From Saccoglossus kowalevskii (lineage: Eukaryota; Hemichordata; Enteropneusta; Harrimaniidae): a stretch of DNA of 37,540 bases. Positions 20,250 to 32,812 of the stretch are shown here, piece after piece (the stretch's first letter is position 1; each line of letters opens with the position of its first letter). Position numbers and translations under genes: made by a program. The stretch covers positions 146,802 to 184,341 of the forward strand of contig NW_003114462.1 of assembly GCF_000003605.2 (NCBI RefSeq), given 5' to 3'. The notes beneath the pieces are model-generated. The model was not told the DNA's origin and made no database searches. It saw only the letters and a list, made by a program, of their open reading frames with translations.

Positions 20250-22058
20250 GGTGACTAAGGAACTTGAAAGTAGTGAAAGAAATGAGTAAATTACTGAAGC
20301 ATTCGCACATTATTAGCACGTTTAGTAGAAATCTGTCTTTGCATTAGTGAAAAATACTGTTTAACCATGACTAATATGAAATTTTATTTTATTTACCGAG
20401 GCCAGGATTATAATTTTCTGTATTATCCGAGTCTCTATTATATTGCAAGGTCACTTACATTCAGTAGAGAGGACCACAATGAACCACTGTATACCATGAC
20501 GCAAAACATTTCTGACCAACATAGTTAATGTTATCAACGGAAAATAATGCTGCACTTGTGGCATTGTAGTTAATATGTTGACCACACTATGTATTTGGCT
20601 TCCATGAATGGAGCCTCACGTGACGAGATAGGTTTTGCAAATTCATGGTATTACACATATAGGTTTCAATTGATACAAATAGTTAATTACGAAATATCAA
20701 TGCCAACATCTTGTTGTAATACATATGAACATAATAGCGTACTCTGCATTATGATGTGGTACTTTATGTACCACTGAGCAATACTGAATTGATAATACCT
20801 TGTGCCAGTGTGCCAAGGCTTGTGATATTTAGTAGGCGGTGTGTTCTCAGTTGTATAGAAATTATTAAGTACATGTATATTTGATGAAACCAGTTAATTT
20901 ATGTTATATTAAGTTTGAATCTATTTCATATATGAGGTATTTATTTAATTAATTTAAACGATATGACCAATTATTAATACTATTTGAACTAGTAGACCAT
21001 GATGAGATAAAAAATGTTCAAAGCACAGTTCCGCATTTTCGAGATTTTAACTGGGCAGCATGAGAATTGTTTGATTGCATTCCCTGATGTGCAAATACAG
21101 ACGTATCAATCCAAAGAATCTAGTTACATTATCTACTCTGAGAAACTGAATTTTATCTCACAAGCACTCTATTGGTTGTTTTGGTTACGGTATTTGTAGT
21201 TAGCTAGTCAGTATATTTCGCTATCAAATTGGGTATTATATAAGACACCACAAAACCATTAAACATAATACATAAAAGTCAAACAATCGAGCATAGCTTA
21301 ATGAAAATAAAGCCTACTGTAATTGGATTATCAATGTTTTGTAAATTATCTATTGATAACTTTAGGGATATATTCTAATATAATACAAATGAATATTAAC
21401 ATGCTGTAATAGGCAAACCACATATTACAAATACAATTGACAAGATAATTCTTGTAATATTACATTAATTTTAAGGATAAAGATACCAACAAATGTTATA
21501 ACATCTTTCTATATTATGCACCCATACAGGAACTCAAAAATAGGAATTCAGGTACAGTTCATAATAAACAAGTTTTGTATATCATAGTTCATGTGTGTGG
21601 TAATTAATTCTCTTTCGCAGTTTCTCTTGATATTATTCCCGATGTAAAGTCAAGCCTCATTTATGTGACACATCATTCAAAGATCTCAAACTTAAACTTC
21701 TCCGTGCAACAATGTTTCACATATGGGTAGTGTCGAGTTGTATAAATTCATATTGAATTGTTACCGATGCATACCTGAAACTTCAAATGTGGCGATTGCT
21801 TGAAAATATAACCATATTTCATATCCGAAGATAATCGGAGTTCATGCAAGACGATCTTATATGCTGATGAACACGCACACTTATACGAATACGCACTAAC
21901 AAATTATGATCTCTGCGTTAGTTTTTAGTATTTACAAGCTTTTTTCATGTGTTCCAAACCTTAATATACGTATGTTGTGTGTAACATTATATACAAGAAA
22001 CGAACTAATAATAATGTTCTTCCGAATAAATGCAGATTGCGTAAGCTCGATTAGAGAT
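20250..22058 (+). other. Gene A 3' UTR and downstream spacer
   Basis: 20321-20412 and 20464-20520 match the gene B 3' region (37237-37318 and 37481-37540), so the start of this stretch is part of the duplicated unit and probably 3' UTR. The rest is AT-rich and without a recognisable gene; open frames at 20589 and 21014 have no domain. Confidence 0.6.
21306..21311 (+). terminator. Possible poly(A) signal of gene A
   Basis: AATAAA about 1.06 kb after the stop codon. No canonical AATAAA is seen closer to the stop. The gene B copy has one at 37347-37352. The assignment rests on position only. Confidence 0.3.
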
Positions 22059-22739
22059 GCATAAATATACAATCAATGCTGTTTTAATGAGACTAAAACC
22101 AAATAATTTATACTAATTTAAGTTTCTCACACGTAACAGAATATCTGGATATATTTACTTCAAAAGTCGTTTGGAATTCATCATCTACTGTTCATCGTAT
22201 TTGTTATACTACTGTTGGTGAATATTATGGATGCTGAATGTATCGCTTATTTTCTTTTGAAACATCGTACAGACTAATCAGATATTCAAATGTATCACAC
22301 CACACATCCCTCGTTTAAAAAATAATAGTGTATTTTCTACTGACTGCAATGTTTTAAAATACATGAATGTGTCTGTTCGTGACATTTCATATTTTAGAGG
22401 CCAACTTTTACAAAGTGTCAACCCATAAAACTGTAATGTAATAATTGGACAAACACGATTGTGAGTGAGTGTAATTATTATTTTGGTTTTTCACTGATTT
22501 AACAACAGGAACAACCTAACATTGTGAATATATGACTATTAGTCGCTTTGACATTCAATTCAAAACTGGTCATTACATTTGTAAATAACTTAATGACTTT
22601 AGCTTTGTTTGATGTCCACCTGCAATATGTATTCACTATTTTACACTGCACTGTACTGTACTGTACTGTAATTAACTGTATTATATTGTTTTCTCAAATC
22701 GTGTAAATGTGAAATCTTTTGTGATAATCAGCCATGATG
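22059..22739 (+). repeat. Segmental duplication block, downstream copy (B side)
   Basis: Direct-orientation match to 2661-3340, with the same order of landmarks, small indels and many substitutions. A weaker continuation to about 22843 matches 3480-3520 (GT.TGTA.CGGCATAC). It is the left flank of the decayed gene B unit. It also holds a short (ACTGT)n run near 22650-22668. Confidence 0.8.
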
Positions 22740-22843
22740 GTGTTTATTTCTTAACTGAAAGTCGATCACACTTTCACACCTAGCCATTGTTATGTTATCT
22801 CGTTGGCCGCGTACTCGCGGTGTGTACCGGCATACCTTTGAAA

Positions 22844-24228
22844 TACGGTGCATATTACGGTGTGGCAACCATGGGAAATCATTAACCGCATAGTACAAAC
22901 GCCGACGATTCGAATATCAGTTTATAAATACTAAACGGAACCGTCCATAGCATTCATTTTAGCTTTCACATTCAACTTGTCGGCATATTGAAGTAGTTAG
23001 CAAAATAATACTACTCAACAACCAACGTTGTGGCGTGGGACACAAGCGTGCATTCGTGCTGCATGGTACAATCAAGCTCTAAGTGAGATGCACACAAGCA
23101 CCATAAGAATCATTAGTGCGATTAAAAATAGTCCCGTGTTTTGTATAGACCCCGCCCCTCCGGCTAAATAGCTCGACTTAAGGATTGCTAATTCCCCTTT
23201 TCTAACTATTGCTCTAAAATAATGTATCGTCCCTTTTAGAATGTTTGACCCAGAAATTAATGAATAATCATGAGCACAGAAAGGCCTGCGTATTGCTATT
23301 GATAGGGCCACTCACAGAACTAACACTGGACAGGGGGTTCTTTCACTGCTAGAATGGGGTAGCGAGATAATAGTACTGGAAATGAAATACACACACACCC
23401 AAATATCAAGTAAAAGTCACTAAAATAGGGGATTGCCTAGGGAAGTGTGCATTGGTGATAACTCACAGTTCCAGGATGTAGATTGGATGACAGTTAATGG
23501 CTTGTGCAACACAACAACGGAAAAATACAGGAGCCTTGCTTGCAGAGGAACGCTGTTATTCTGGAGGGCACCGTTGGAAGCAGGAGATCGCAGAGCAGTT
23601 CATACAAATCTCACAGAACGATGGTTGTAGCCTGTATCACTTGTCTCACAATTAGCAGCAGCTACACACATGTTACAAAGTAGAAATGATGGACTCAAAC
23701 TGTCCTCAGTGTAGCCTATGTATAGGCCTAAATGGCCCAGATTCAGGGACACCACCTGGGTTTCCACATGAATGTGTGTTTAAATATCTTTTGTTATTCA
23801 AATAACAGCACGCCTGGTAGATTGTCCTTTCAAAGGTATAAACATCCTTTTTTATGTAATTCTCAAGCACACCTGGTAGATTCAAATTGTCTTTCAAGAG
23901 TGGTAAACACGTATGACCTGTCAATCACCTTTATGACAGTTATGACACGGCAATGCACACCGTTTCGTCCCATGATTCCATGCATAGTTCTATTTGCAGG
24001 GATTGACGTAATATGAAAAAAAACATGGTTTAAAGGATTCTGACAGGCACTGTTTAGGACATTTCGATGTACTTTATTAATTGTAAGTTATATTTTATTT
24101 AGAGCAGCGTTATAATTATCGTTATGAAATGGTTAAGCAGGACACGGCATGCTATGTAACCTGCATGGCAATAGAATAGTATTACCGTACATGTGTGTGG
24201 CGAGATAATTATATATGCTTCTCACGAT
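22844..24228. other. Spacer upstream of gene B, no supported gene
   Basis: The section near 23040-23950 looks less AT-rich than its neighbours and may be an inserted repeat of unknown type. Open frames there (such as 23072-23311 -, 23433-23630 +) have no recognisable domain. I do not find a gene B exon 1 here. Confidence 0.45.
23805..23912. repeat. Two-copy imperfect direct repeat
   Basis: AGCACGCCTGGTAGATT followed by GTCCTTTCAAAGGTATAAACAT, then again AGCACACCTGGTAGATT followed by CAAATTGTCTTTCAAGAGTGGTAAACAC. The unit is about 60 bp. Origin unknown. Confidence 0.6.
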
Positions 24229-24365
24229 GTTTTTTCTTAGTTTGACACCAGTAGACCAGGTTGTGTACCGCCGGCGTTGTGTACACAATAACCCACCCAA
24301 ACCAGACAAAAGACGTGGATTAATGCTCGTCTGCTGACATCAAACTAGTCAAACTAAGAGAAAAC
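24229..24365. mobile_element. MITE-like element with 18-bp terminal inverted repeats
   Basis: The left end GTTTTTTCTTAGTTTGAC (24229-24246) is matched, inverted, by 24348-24365 with one mismatch. The 137-bp interior is non-coding and contains a GTTGTGTAC word twice around the palindrome CGCCGGCG. A clear target-site duplication is not visible. This looks like a short non-autonomous DNA transposon. A simple inverted repeat by chance is unlikely at this length. Confidence 0.6.
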
Positions 24366-24693
24366 ACATAAATTAGCCAATCGTGTAATACTACGCCTGC
24401 CTATTACACTCGAAACCCTGTATACGCCACGTACTGTCCGCCACAATACATTTAATATTATATGTACCCAGTGTGCTAAAATGAATACGCCAACATCTAT
24501 TTAAAAAATAATAATATGCAAAACGTTGCCATTGGTTCAAGGAAAATACTTTTTTATATTTATTTTGCTTGTATTCAAATGTATCACATAAATTTTACAG
24601 AATATTTGAGACCAAAAGAGTAGATACACAAGAAAATTCTAACTAAAGAGGAAAACAAATTAAACAAAAACATGAGGTCAAATGTTTTTTATA

Positions 24694-24752
24694 CATACAC
24701 ACATTCATCATCAATTAATTGTTTTTCATCCATACACACATTCATCATCAAT
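24694..24752. repeat. 22-bp direct repeat, 37-bp spacing
   Basis: CATACACACATTCATCATCAAT occurs exactly at 24694-24715 and 24731-24752. It lies just beyond the 3' side of LINE copy 1 (read on the - strand), so it may belong to that element's 3' end. Confidence 0.7.
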
Positions 24753-24929
24753 ATAAAACAAGCTTAACTACAACTCGTAAAGTACAGTAATAAATTCAAA
24801 GCATAAGTGGTAGCAAAAACAGTTGATGTCGTTTCTATACACTAAAGCTCTACTGAGATAAGGAGTGATCACCCATGATGGTCTTGGTGCTATCATTTTT
24901 ACTTGATGATTTCCTCAAAATGTTTAAAC

Positions 24930-26230
24930 ACAGGTAGATGGTTCTTGTATCTGAGATTGATATATATAACGTTTTCCAATAATCGGCAAGTGGTTTAATA
25001 TTTGAGAAAAATCTGGTAAGTCTAAAATCTCACGTTGAATAGTTGGAAAGTTAGGCAATTCTACCACACCTACAAAAGAATGTTTGAAATAATTGACAAT
25101 GGAACAAAAAAGGTCATCAACCTTAAATGATTTCATCATATATAATTATTCATTGGTATATAGAATATAGTGCAATAATTTAAATTGAAATACCCTATAT
25201 GCGATATCAAAATTACAGTTGAACAACAAATTTTCACCCATCCTTTGCAACCCAAGCAATCAAAGAAATTGTGAAAACGCTCTTTCCAGGGGTGCTTAAA
25301 TGCTGTTTCCAGATTTCTTTAAATCCAGGAGATGCGCAGTATAATGTTATAATATCAGATGTTTTAAGACCACTATATTGAATATCAGACTTCAATACTT
25401 TGTCGGCAATTTTATCTATACCATTCCCGATAAAAGGAAAAATTGAACTTGTCATTCTCATCAGTTTTTTTTTCCACTTACCAAGCCAAATTGCCTCTTG
25501 TTTGTTTCTCTATTATTTTGTAGTCCTGAATCATAATGGAATTGTTGCAAAAGATTGAATAAAAAAGATCACCGACTTCACAACAGCAAGTTGGCAGGTC
25601 GTTAGCGGAAGCAATATTCTTAACATGTTCCCCGCCTACCTGAAATCCATGTATATTTAGATTACAACGCATGGCAACTAAAAGAGGTTTCAGTGGTAAT
25701 ACAAAAGAGGCTGCCTGAGAGGGAACTCGGTGAGCATTTTCAATAGTTACATCCGCCATCTTGGATCCGAATGCCTTTACTATCGCCACACAGTTTCCAC
25801 CTGTTGATTCTTAAATCCAACAATCTCTTAGAGTAAATATCTTTGCATGTTGAGGAAATTATGCATCAGGATTTCCCTTTGAGACTGTAGTTGCTTGTTA
25901 GAAGCTTGCAAGAACGACAAGCCACTGAAAAATTCATTACACTCGTTACACGAGTATCTCAAATCAGTTTCCAAATCGCCGATTTTTTTTCATCCCGACT
26001 TTTCGAGCGAGCATTTGTTTTTGGTCCGCTGAGGCCCTGTCCAACTTCACTTTCAACTTGACCATTCTTTCCTTCAACTACGAATCTAAGCCACTGATAC
26101 ATTGTCTAATAAATTCTTCCAAGCCAGGTTCACTATACCAACTCATTTCTGTAACACCTTTATTGACGTTATGAATATTGAATGAATTAGTAAATTTTCT
26201 GTGACTGGGATTCTGCCGTAATTGACTCAT
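24930..26230 (-). mobile_element. LINE copy 1 (L1/Tx1-like), internally deleted remnant
   Basis: Read on the - strand, an ORF1-like start lies at 26230 (M-S-Q-L-R-Q-N-P-S-H), followed by a charged, coiled-coil-like stretch with a G-L-D-S stop. At 25789-25478, M-A-D-V-T-I-E-N-A-H-R-V (ORF1-like) runs straight into RT-like sequence: F-V-L-P-L-K-P-L-L-V, then N-I-H-G-F-Q-V-G-G, then a degraded A-D-D box (S-A-N-D-L). Downstream, S-G-L-K-T-S-D-I (25461-25234) and P-D-F-S-Q-I-L (25139-24924) resemble the ORF2 C-terminal region. Endonuclease and most of RT are missing. The copy aligns with 31665-32812 on the other strand. Confidence 0.65.
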
Positions 26231-29200
26231 TTTTCACTCAGCAGTTACAATAATTTGTTGGTTGGTAATAATAACTCAATTGCAATACATAAATATACCA
26301 TGGTTCATGCTTCGTAAGTGTACAACTCGGGAGCTCAAATAATATGCGTCTTATCCGTAGCAGGCCATAGCGCCCTGGACTCATTTAGTATTTCTAGAGT
26401 GAACAGTCGACCATACTACACACGTTTGGAGAAGCCACAAGTCCGGTGATAGACAAACGAGAAAAAACACAAGGGAATAAGTGGTGAAAAAATGTGTCTG
26501 CGATTATCTTCTTGCTCAACATATGCAAACGTTAGTAGTGCAACAGCGCCATCTAATTTTCCATGCCAAAAACAAAAGTTACAAATAATTTATCATAGTG
26601 GCGCTGTATACCACGTATAGTACGATGCGCATTTGCGGAGTTCGAATCTCGTTTCAGGCTTAAATATTCGTAAAATGTTGCTTCTACTTGTGCGTTTTTC
26701 ACTGCTGGGTGAAAGATTCCCCAGGGGGGGGCACTCTATATGTCGTTACTACTCCATGTGTGTTCCAAATTTAGGGGGGGAAGAGCGGTGTTTTTCACCT
26801 TTTGAAGCGGGTCCGCGCGGGAGGTAAATAGGCCCCTTTAAAATGCTAATGGCTGCACTAGGCGCACAGGAATAAACTAACAGGGTTGCTGCGCCCGCTG
26901 TAGGCCCTCTTGCAATAACCAATTCCATGCAACGCCCTAGGCCCCGAATGACACCAACAACGAATGACACCAACAGGAGTTGCATACACAGCAACCATAA
27001 GTAGCTTGTTTGAGTTGATTACACTCCACTTGAGTGCAATGTTCTCAATATATGTCTTCAATTATATAGAGGGTGTTTTATTCTTCAATATGTCTGCTCT
27101 AGAGAGTACTAAATATACACTGCGTCCGCAATAGGGGTATATTATTTGTTAGCAAGAATGCACATGGTGTAAGGTTTTAAAATAGGGTGAACCCCTGGGA
27201 CACATTCGCCCCCTCCCCCGCCTTGGCAGGAAGCTCGTAACTGTTTAGGTCATTCTGACCATGATTATATACCATTTGTGTGCAGAATTGTGTTCTGTGC
27301 ATGTGCAATTGTGCATCTAGTCATTGTATGGGCGCACTAATTATACGCTAATTCATGCTGTATTTTGGGGGGACGGTGTAATGTTGCGTAACGCTTTTGC
27401 TTACAGTGTTGGGTTGCAGCTCTTTAATATTTCATGTTTATATGTTGATCGATAATCACAGACTGATTTGTTCACTACTTATTCCCCTTTGTTTAAAACC
27501 TTTCATCATTCTTCCGGTAATAGGACGTGTAGTTATTATAAGCACAACTACTATCTTGTGATACATACTCCTTATCCATTTGACCAAATAAATGACAGTT
27601 GTCAATAATCTGAATTATCAGAACGAGAAATATATTGGGCTTTAAAATATTGGAGAAATTTAAGTACTCTAACAAATATCTGCCTACAAAGTGATTGCAA
27701 AGAAAGGTTTTACAAGTTGGAGCGTATATCATTAGACACTGGTATCTACAGGCTTGAAGATGGAAAAGCAAAGAACATATGTAAAGTGAAGCAGGCAAAG
27801 CAGAATAAAACCTGCAGGAATAAAATTGATAAAAAAGCAACAAGGAGCTAAAAACGTAGTAAATAAAGTCAGCCTTGTCAAAACACGTAAAAGTGTTGGT
27901 GTTGATACTCTGGTAAGACTAACACGTGTTATCTATTATGGTACTCAATATGGTATATCTGTTGTTTTTGGTCATGCATTTCAAACTGTGCAGTAGAACA
28001 AATCTAGTTCTACTCCATATGAAAATTGGTAATAAAGTGAAAACTAAAAAGCAAAACGAAAGTACTGCACACAATCGGAAGAACAATATAATCTATATTA
28101 AAACTAAATAAAAGTGATAATATCAACACTTTCAGGCCTGTTTTAAAACCATTTCTGTTATGTATATTCTTAAGTGTTTGGGGAGTAACAGCTGCATATG
28201 TGAAGTTATGTTGGGAGAGTTACAGGTTAGCTTTGGAAATTGAATTTTGATGTCCACTAGAAATAGATTTGTTATTGTAGCTTTGGGTCACATGATCTAC
28301 ATAATGACTGCGAGTGTAGGCAAAGCTATCATGTTTAAGAGTTTGCAGAGTTTATAAATATTGTGTATGTTAAGCTGACGGAATAAAGAAGCAAAGATAA
28401 ATTATAGTTTGAAAAAGTGACGAGGGCGAATAGTTGTTTTAGTAGACAAAAAATAAATTCAAGTAGGCTTCAAGTATTTTCCCAAATTTTGATACAGTAA
28501 GGTAAATGTGGGAGGATTGAAGAATGTAGGGTTTTAGTGCTGGATTCGCGATAAGATGCTTACTTTGCGACTGACTGTCTTGACAACGTCTTCATTATGT
28601 GATTTTCAGGTCAGAGAAGGGTCACTGCTGACATCAAATTGAATGACTGGCGAAACGCCCTCTATCGGGATATTATTCACGCTAAGATGGCCATGCACTG
28701 TAAACCGTTCCAGTTTAGTTGTTAGTCTTTGTTATTGGCTAAATGCAATCATTTCTTTCTTGTCAGACTGGATCTCGGCCAGTTAAGCGTGCAACTGACT
28801 TCCCTTATACGTCAAAAAATTGTATCGTAACATCGCACGCATCACGCCGTGTTTAGTCCACGTGAAATGATGCCCATGAAAATAGTTATACATTTCTTTT
28901 GTTGTTTTTAATAATGAAAATCATGGTCTTAGCCTTTGATATTCAGCATAGTCTATTCCTATATTTTGACACTCTTCCGAGTGTAGTTCTTTATCTAGAT
29001 ATAATATACAAGCGTTTGTTAATGGCATATCAAGAAACAATCCAATTATCATGGTGATACTTAGTTTCTCATACTTCTACTACTACTACTCTGTCATTGT
29101 CAATGATATCAAATATGTAATACTTCTATACTGACACAGGTCAGTGGATTCACCAATTTAAACACTTTGTTTACAATTTCCACATTCCGCTTCTCTTACA

Positions 29201-31434
29201 TAATCAACACTGTAATCTAATCAATGAGATCACCATTGTCATTTCTGGCCATAATCAGCGAGTATTATTGGAGAACACAAACGATATATCATTACATTAT
29301 ATTGATCAATATTGACGTTGACAGTTTCATTTGATATGGCATCGGCACGAGCAGTTAACGATGTTTCACTGAAATTTAAAGGTACATTGTTTAATGATTT
29401 GTTACTGGTGTATTTCAATTCCGAAATCGTATAGAATCTATGATCGTATGACAATATTCATAAAGTCAGTTTGCCTTCTTTCACTTAATGCCAACAATTT
29501 GCTATATTGGTTTCAAATCACGCAATTGTTAAATAATAAAAAAAGTTTACAAATTTTAAGATATACAATTTGATTAGCATTTCATGACAATTTTATTAAT
29601 ACATCCAATATAACATCCAATTACATGGCAACAATGGGGAATAAAAATAATACAGAAGCAATGCAGTTTTTAAAAAAATCAGTAATATATCTTTATGGAC
29701 AGAAATTGAATATTCAACATATCTTGTGGATTTCCTTCAGCAGTAACGATCTCGAAATGGAATACATGTACTACGTTTAGGATTCCAGTGACATAAGTTA
29801 TGAAGGGAATAACACAAAACACAGTTTCTGAGTCTTGTGCCTTGAACTTGACACACCAGACTGTGTATAATTATAAATTTCGTGTGGGTTATTTCTACTA
29901 TGCATATTGATTTATTTATTCAAAACATAAACATTTCTATTTTATATCTAGTGATTTTGGTACAGCTACGCAAAATCACAGAAAAGTTTTGTATGTTATT
30001 TCTTTTTTATGAATACTGATAATCCTTAACTTTTGCTACTTTAATCTTTTTATTTTTATATTTGACTGTACAAATGTATGTCTGCTATCAATATTTCAGT
30101 GGTTCTTTCAAAAACTTATTCAAATCAATATTAATGAAACAATCTCAAAATAATAGTGCGAATTATGCATTCAGACAATATGTGGTTACGTCATATTATT
30201 CATACATAACAACACGAACGCACAGTTGTACAGTCCCAGACGTGTACATCTCATCTAGTCGTCCATGCTTATTGCGGGGTTTCATCCAGCCTATTATCGA
30301 TCAGTACAATTAGTTAAGTCATTAGCACGTCTGCAATCAAGGGGTCATGCCATGTCATGACTCGGGTACCTTTATTCCTCCTTTATTCATTTCAAGCAAA
30401 TCTATTGTCTAATAAAAAAAAGAAACATGGGGGGTTCCGAAAAATGTAACAGCAATAACTAAGAACAAGTCTTTGGGAAATGTTAACCTAGAAATTAACC
30501 ATTATGATATTGAATTGAGAAAATGCGATAACGAGAGTAATGAGATTTTTAGATGGATGGTATGATTGATTTATCAAATTAAATCCTCTGTCATCAAAAT
30601 ATTATGTATTGAATTATTTTATAAAATTAACATGGAATACATCATCTGCAGTGTGGACAACCCGAATGACCTTAGGGATTGCTTGTTTTGCTCACCTTGC
30701 CTGCTTTATTGACCACTGTGGAACAATATTCTTGGGCGTATGCCTTCAGGTCAATTTATTTGACAGCTTAATAATATTGTACTGCGCAGTATTTTGTACT
30801 TTTGTGTTGTATTCTTATAGTTCAGCGTGAAAATGTCCCCATATGTGATACTATTTCTATGTTGCCAAAGTACCAATATAGTTGTGTATTTGTTCAAACA
30901 TGTACATACAATACATGTTAGGGTGACAATCACACGGTGACAAAAGACATATTCAAAGTACGAAAATATTCATTTAGTATATTTGGAAGGCATGGCTAAA
31001 GTCTAAAGTGTTAATTACCTTGGTATTGTAAATATCAATAATATTTCAAGTCAGTTAAAAAATTAAACAAATGCGTGCATTACACATTCTGATAAATTAT
31101 AATCATATATTGTCCTGAATACTTTTAAAAATATTGAAACAGTTTGTAACCAAGTCAAAAATATAAAAAGATAGAATATTGACAGCATCAGACTGCTACG
31201 CCTTGGAACTGGTACGTGGATAACAGTGATTACTGCGATCGACGAACCGTCGATCGGGTACAGAAGTAGGATATGAAACTCATAGTACAATATAGGCACC
31301 ATTATATATATTATAAGAGTATGGGAAGATTATGAAGATGGTGTTATCTACTCAATTAATTTAAGGAGTTCAATGTATTCTTGTTTATAAGTCAGGGATG
31401 TATTACCTTGACAATACTAATTAATAAATCTACC
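26231..31434. other. Gene-poor spacer between LINE copies
   Basis: No supported gene. Noted items are G runs near 26717-26725 and 26773-26780 in a GC-richer patch (26700-26960) that looks like part of an unknown repeat, a tRNA B-box-like word GTTCGAATC at 26640-26648, and a strong short hairpin at 31236-31256. Open frames such as 27493-27843 (-) and 30609-30830 (+) show no domain. No gene B exon 1 was recognised. Confidence 0.5.
31236..31256. repeat. Perfect 9-bp hairpin
   Basis: CGATCGACG-AAC-CGTCGATCG: nine paired bases around a three-base loop in an otherwise AT-rich area. No T-run follows, and eukaryotic terminators are not formed this way, so no function is assigned. Confidence 0.6.
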
Positions 31435-31626
31435 CTATAGAACGTTGCGTTGATTGTCGGGAACTTGCATTGACTTCACCAGACTCACACGTGACTTCTT
31501 TGTTAATTCAGGTCTTTGTATAATACCAGGACCTGGGTTTGTTTCAGTATCACCACTATAATTCTCATCAAAATGACCCCTCTCTACTGGAAGAGGTAAT
31601 TTATGATGAAAATCGTAAAGACCCAC
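31435..31626 (-). pseudogene. Fragment with intact 2A-like motif, retroelement leader remnant
   Basis: A 63-residue open segment on the - strand carries S-G-D-T-E-T-N-P-G-P (D-to-P at 31551-31528), which satisfies the D-x-E-x-N-P-G-P pattern of 2A ribosome-skipping peptides. Such motifs are reported at the N terminus of ORFs in several non-LTR retrotransposons of marine animals. The downstream part (R-P-E-L-T-K-K-S-R) is polar and unrecognised, and ends at a stop. The segment is opposed to LINE copy 2, so it probably belongs to a different element. Confidence 0.45.
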
Positions 31627-31664
31627 CTAGGGCCCTCAGATTTGGAAAAAAATGTAGTGCATAT

Positions 31665-32812
31665 TCAACAGATTATTGTTCTTCAACCTGCCAAGTTTTA
31701 TTGATATCTGCTGCAGAATTTATGAGAAAATGTTGGAGAATCGGGACGAGCGGAAAACACAAATTTAGACAACTTACCAGTGGATTAGATTCTAAGTTGA
31801 AGGAAGGGATGGTGAAGTTGAACAGGGCCTTAGCATATCCAAAACAAATGCTCGCTCGAAAAGTCAAGATGAATAGAAATTGGCGAGTTTGAAATCGATT
31901 TTAAGAACTCGTGTAGCAAGGTCAATGAACTTTCTAGTGGCATGTTGTTCTTGCAAGCCTCTAGCAAGGAAATAATGGGTAATGTTCCCAACCCGCAAAG
32001 ATATTTAGAGAAATTTAATCTAAGATTTTGTTGGATTTCAAAATCAGCAGGTGAAGACTGTGTGGCTATCGTAAAGGCATTCAAATTTAAGATGGCGGAT
32101 GTAACCATTGAAAAGGCGGTGAACATGTTAAGAATATATATTGCTTTTGCTGACGACGTGTCCACTTGCTGACGTGAACTCGGTGATCTTTTTATTCAAT
32201 CTTTTGGGAAAATGTCATAATGCTTCAGGACTACAAAATAATATAGAAACAACAAGAGGCAATTTGGCTTGGTAAGTAGACAAAAGTCTAGCTGTTTCTA
32301 AGTTTGTTTTATTGACAAGTGTCAAGTGTTTCAAGATGAATTTTTCATTTTATCTGGAATGATAAAGATAAAATTATAGTGGTTCTAAAGCATTTGATTA
32401 TATAATTTTATACTGCGTATCTCCTGGATTTAAAGCATTTAAGCATCCTTGGAAAGAGCGTTTCCATGAAAGGTTGCAGATGATGGGTGGCAATTTGTTA
32501 ACACCAGGTATATGTTATTTCAATTTAAACTATTGCACCATATTATATATACCAATGACGAATTGTATATAATGAAATCATTTATGGTTGATGACCTCTT
32601 ATGTTTTCTTTGTCTGGTAGAAGCAGAAACTAAAAATCGCGTATTTTCTGTTTCTATTCACTCAGAGGCATTTTACAATTCTTTCAAACAGTCCTTGGCA
32701 GGTCTGGCAGAATTGACTAACTTTCCAATTCTTCAACATGAGATTTTAGGCTCACCAGACTTTCCTCAAATATTAATCACTTGCTGATTATTGGAAAACG
32801 CTATCTATATTT
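31665..32812 (+). mobile_element. LINE copy 2 (L1/Tx1-like), internally deleted remnant
   Basis: It aligns with LINE copy 1 in inverted orientation. Shared pieces in order are a charged ORF1-like part (G-L-D-S-K-L-K-E, M-L-A-R-K-V-K-M), V-A-I-V-K-A-F and M-A-D-V-T-I-E-K-A, then an RT-like A-F-A-D-D-V box (about 32138-32155), T-R-G-N-L-A-W, M-K-S-F-M-V-D-D-L-L and P-D-F-P-Q-I-L. It keeps the A-D-D catalytic pair that copy 1 has lost. It also keeps about 55 bases (E-A-E-T-K-N-R-V) that copy 1 lacks, but carries an extra deletion between ORF1-like and RT-like parts. Many stops; not functional. Confidence 0.65.

Noticed and set aside
26590-26660. tRNA gene or tRNA-derived SINE suggested by GTTCGAATC
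   Set aside because: Only the B-box-like word is present; no A box, cloverleaf or CCA-side stem could be drawn.
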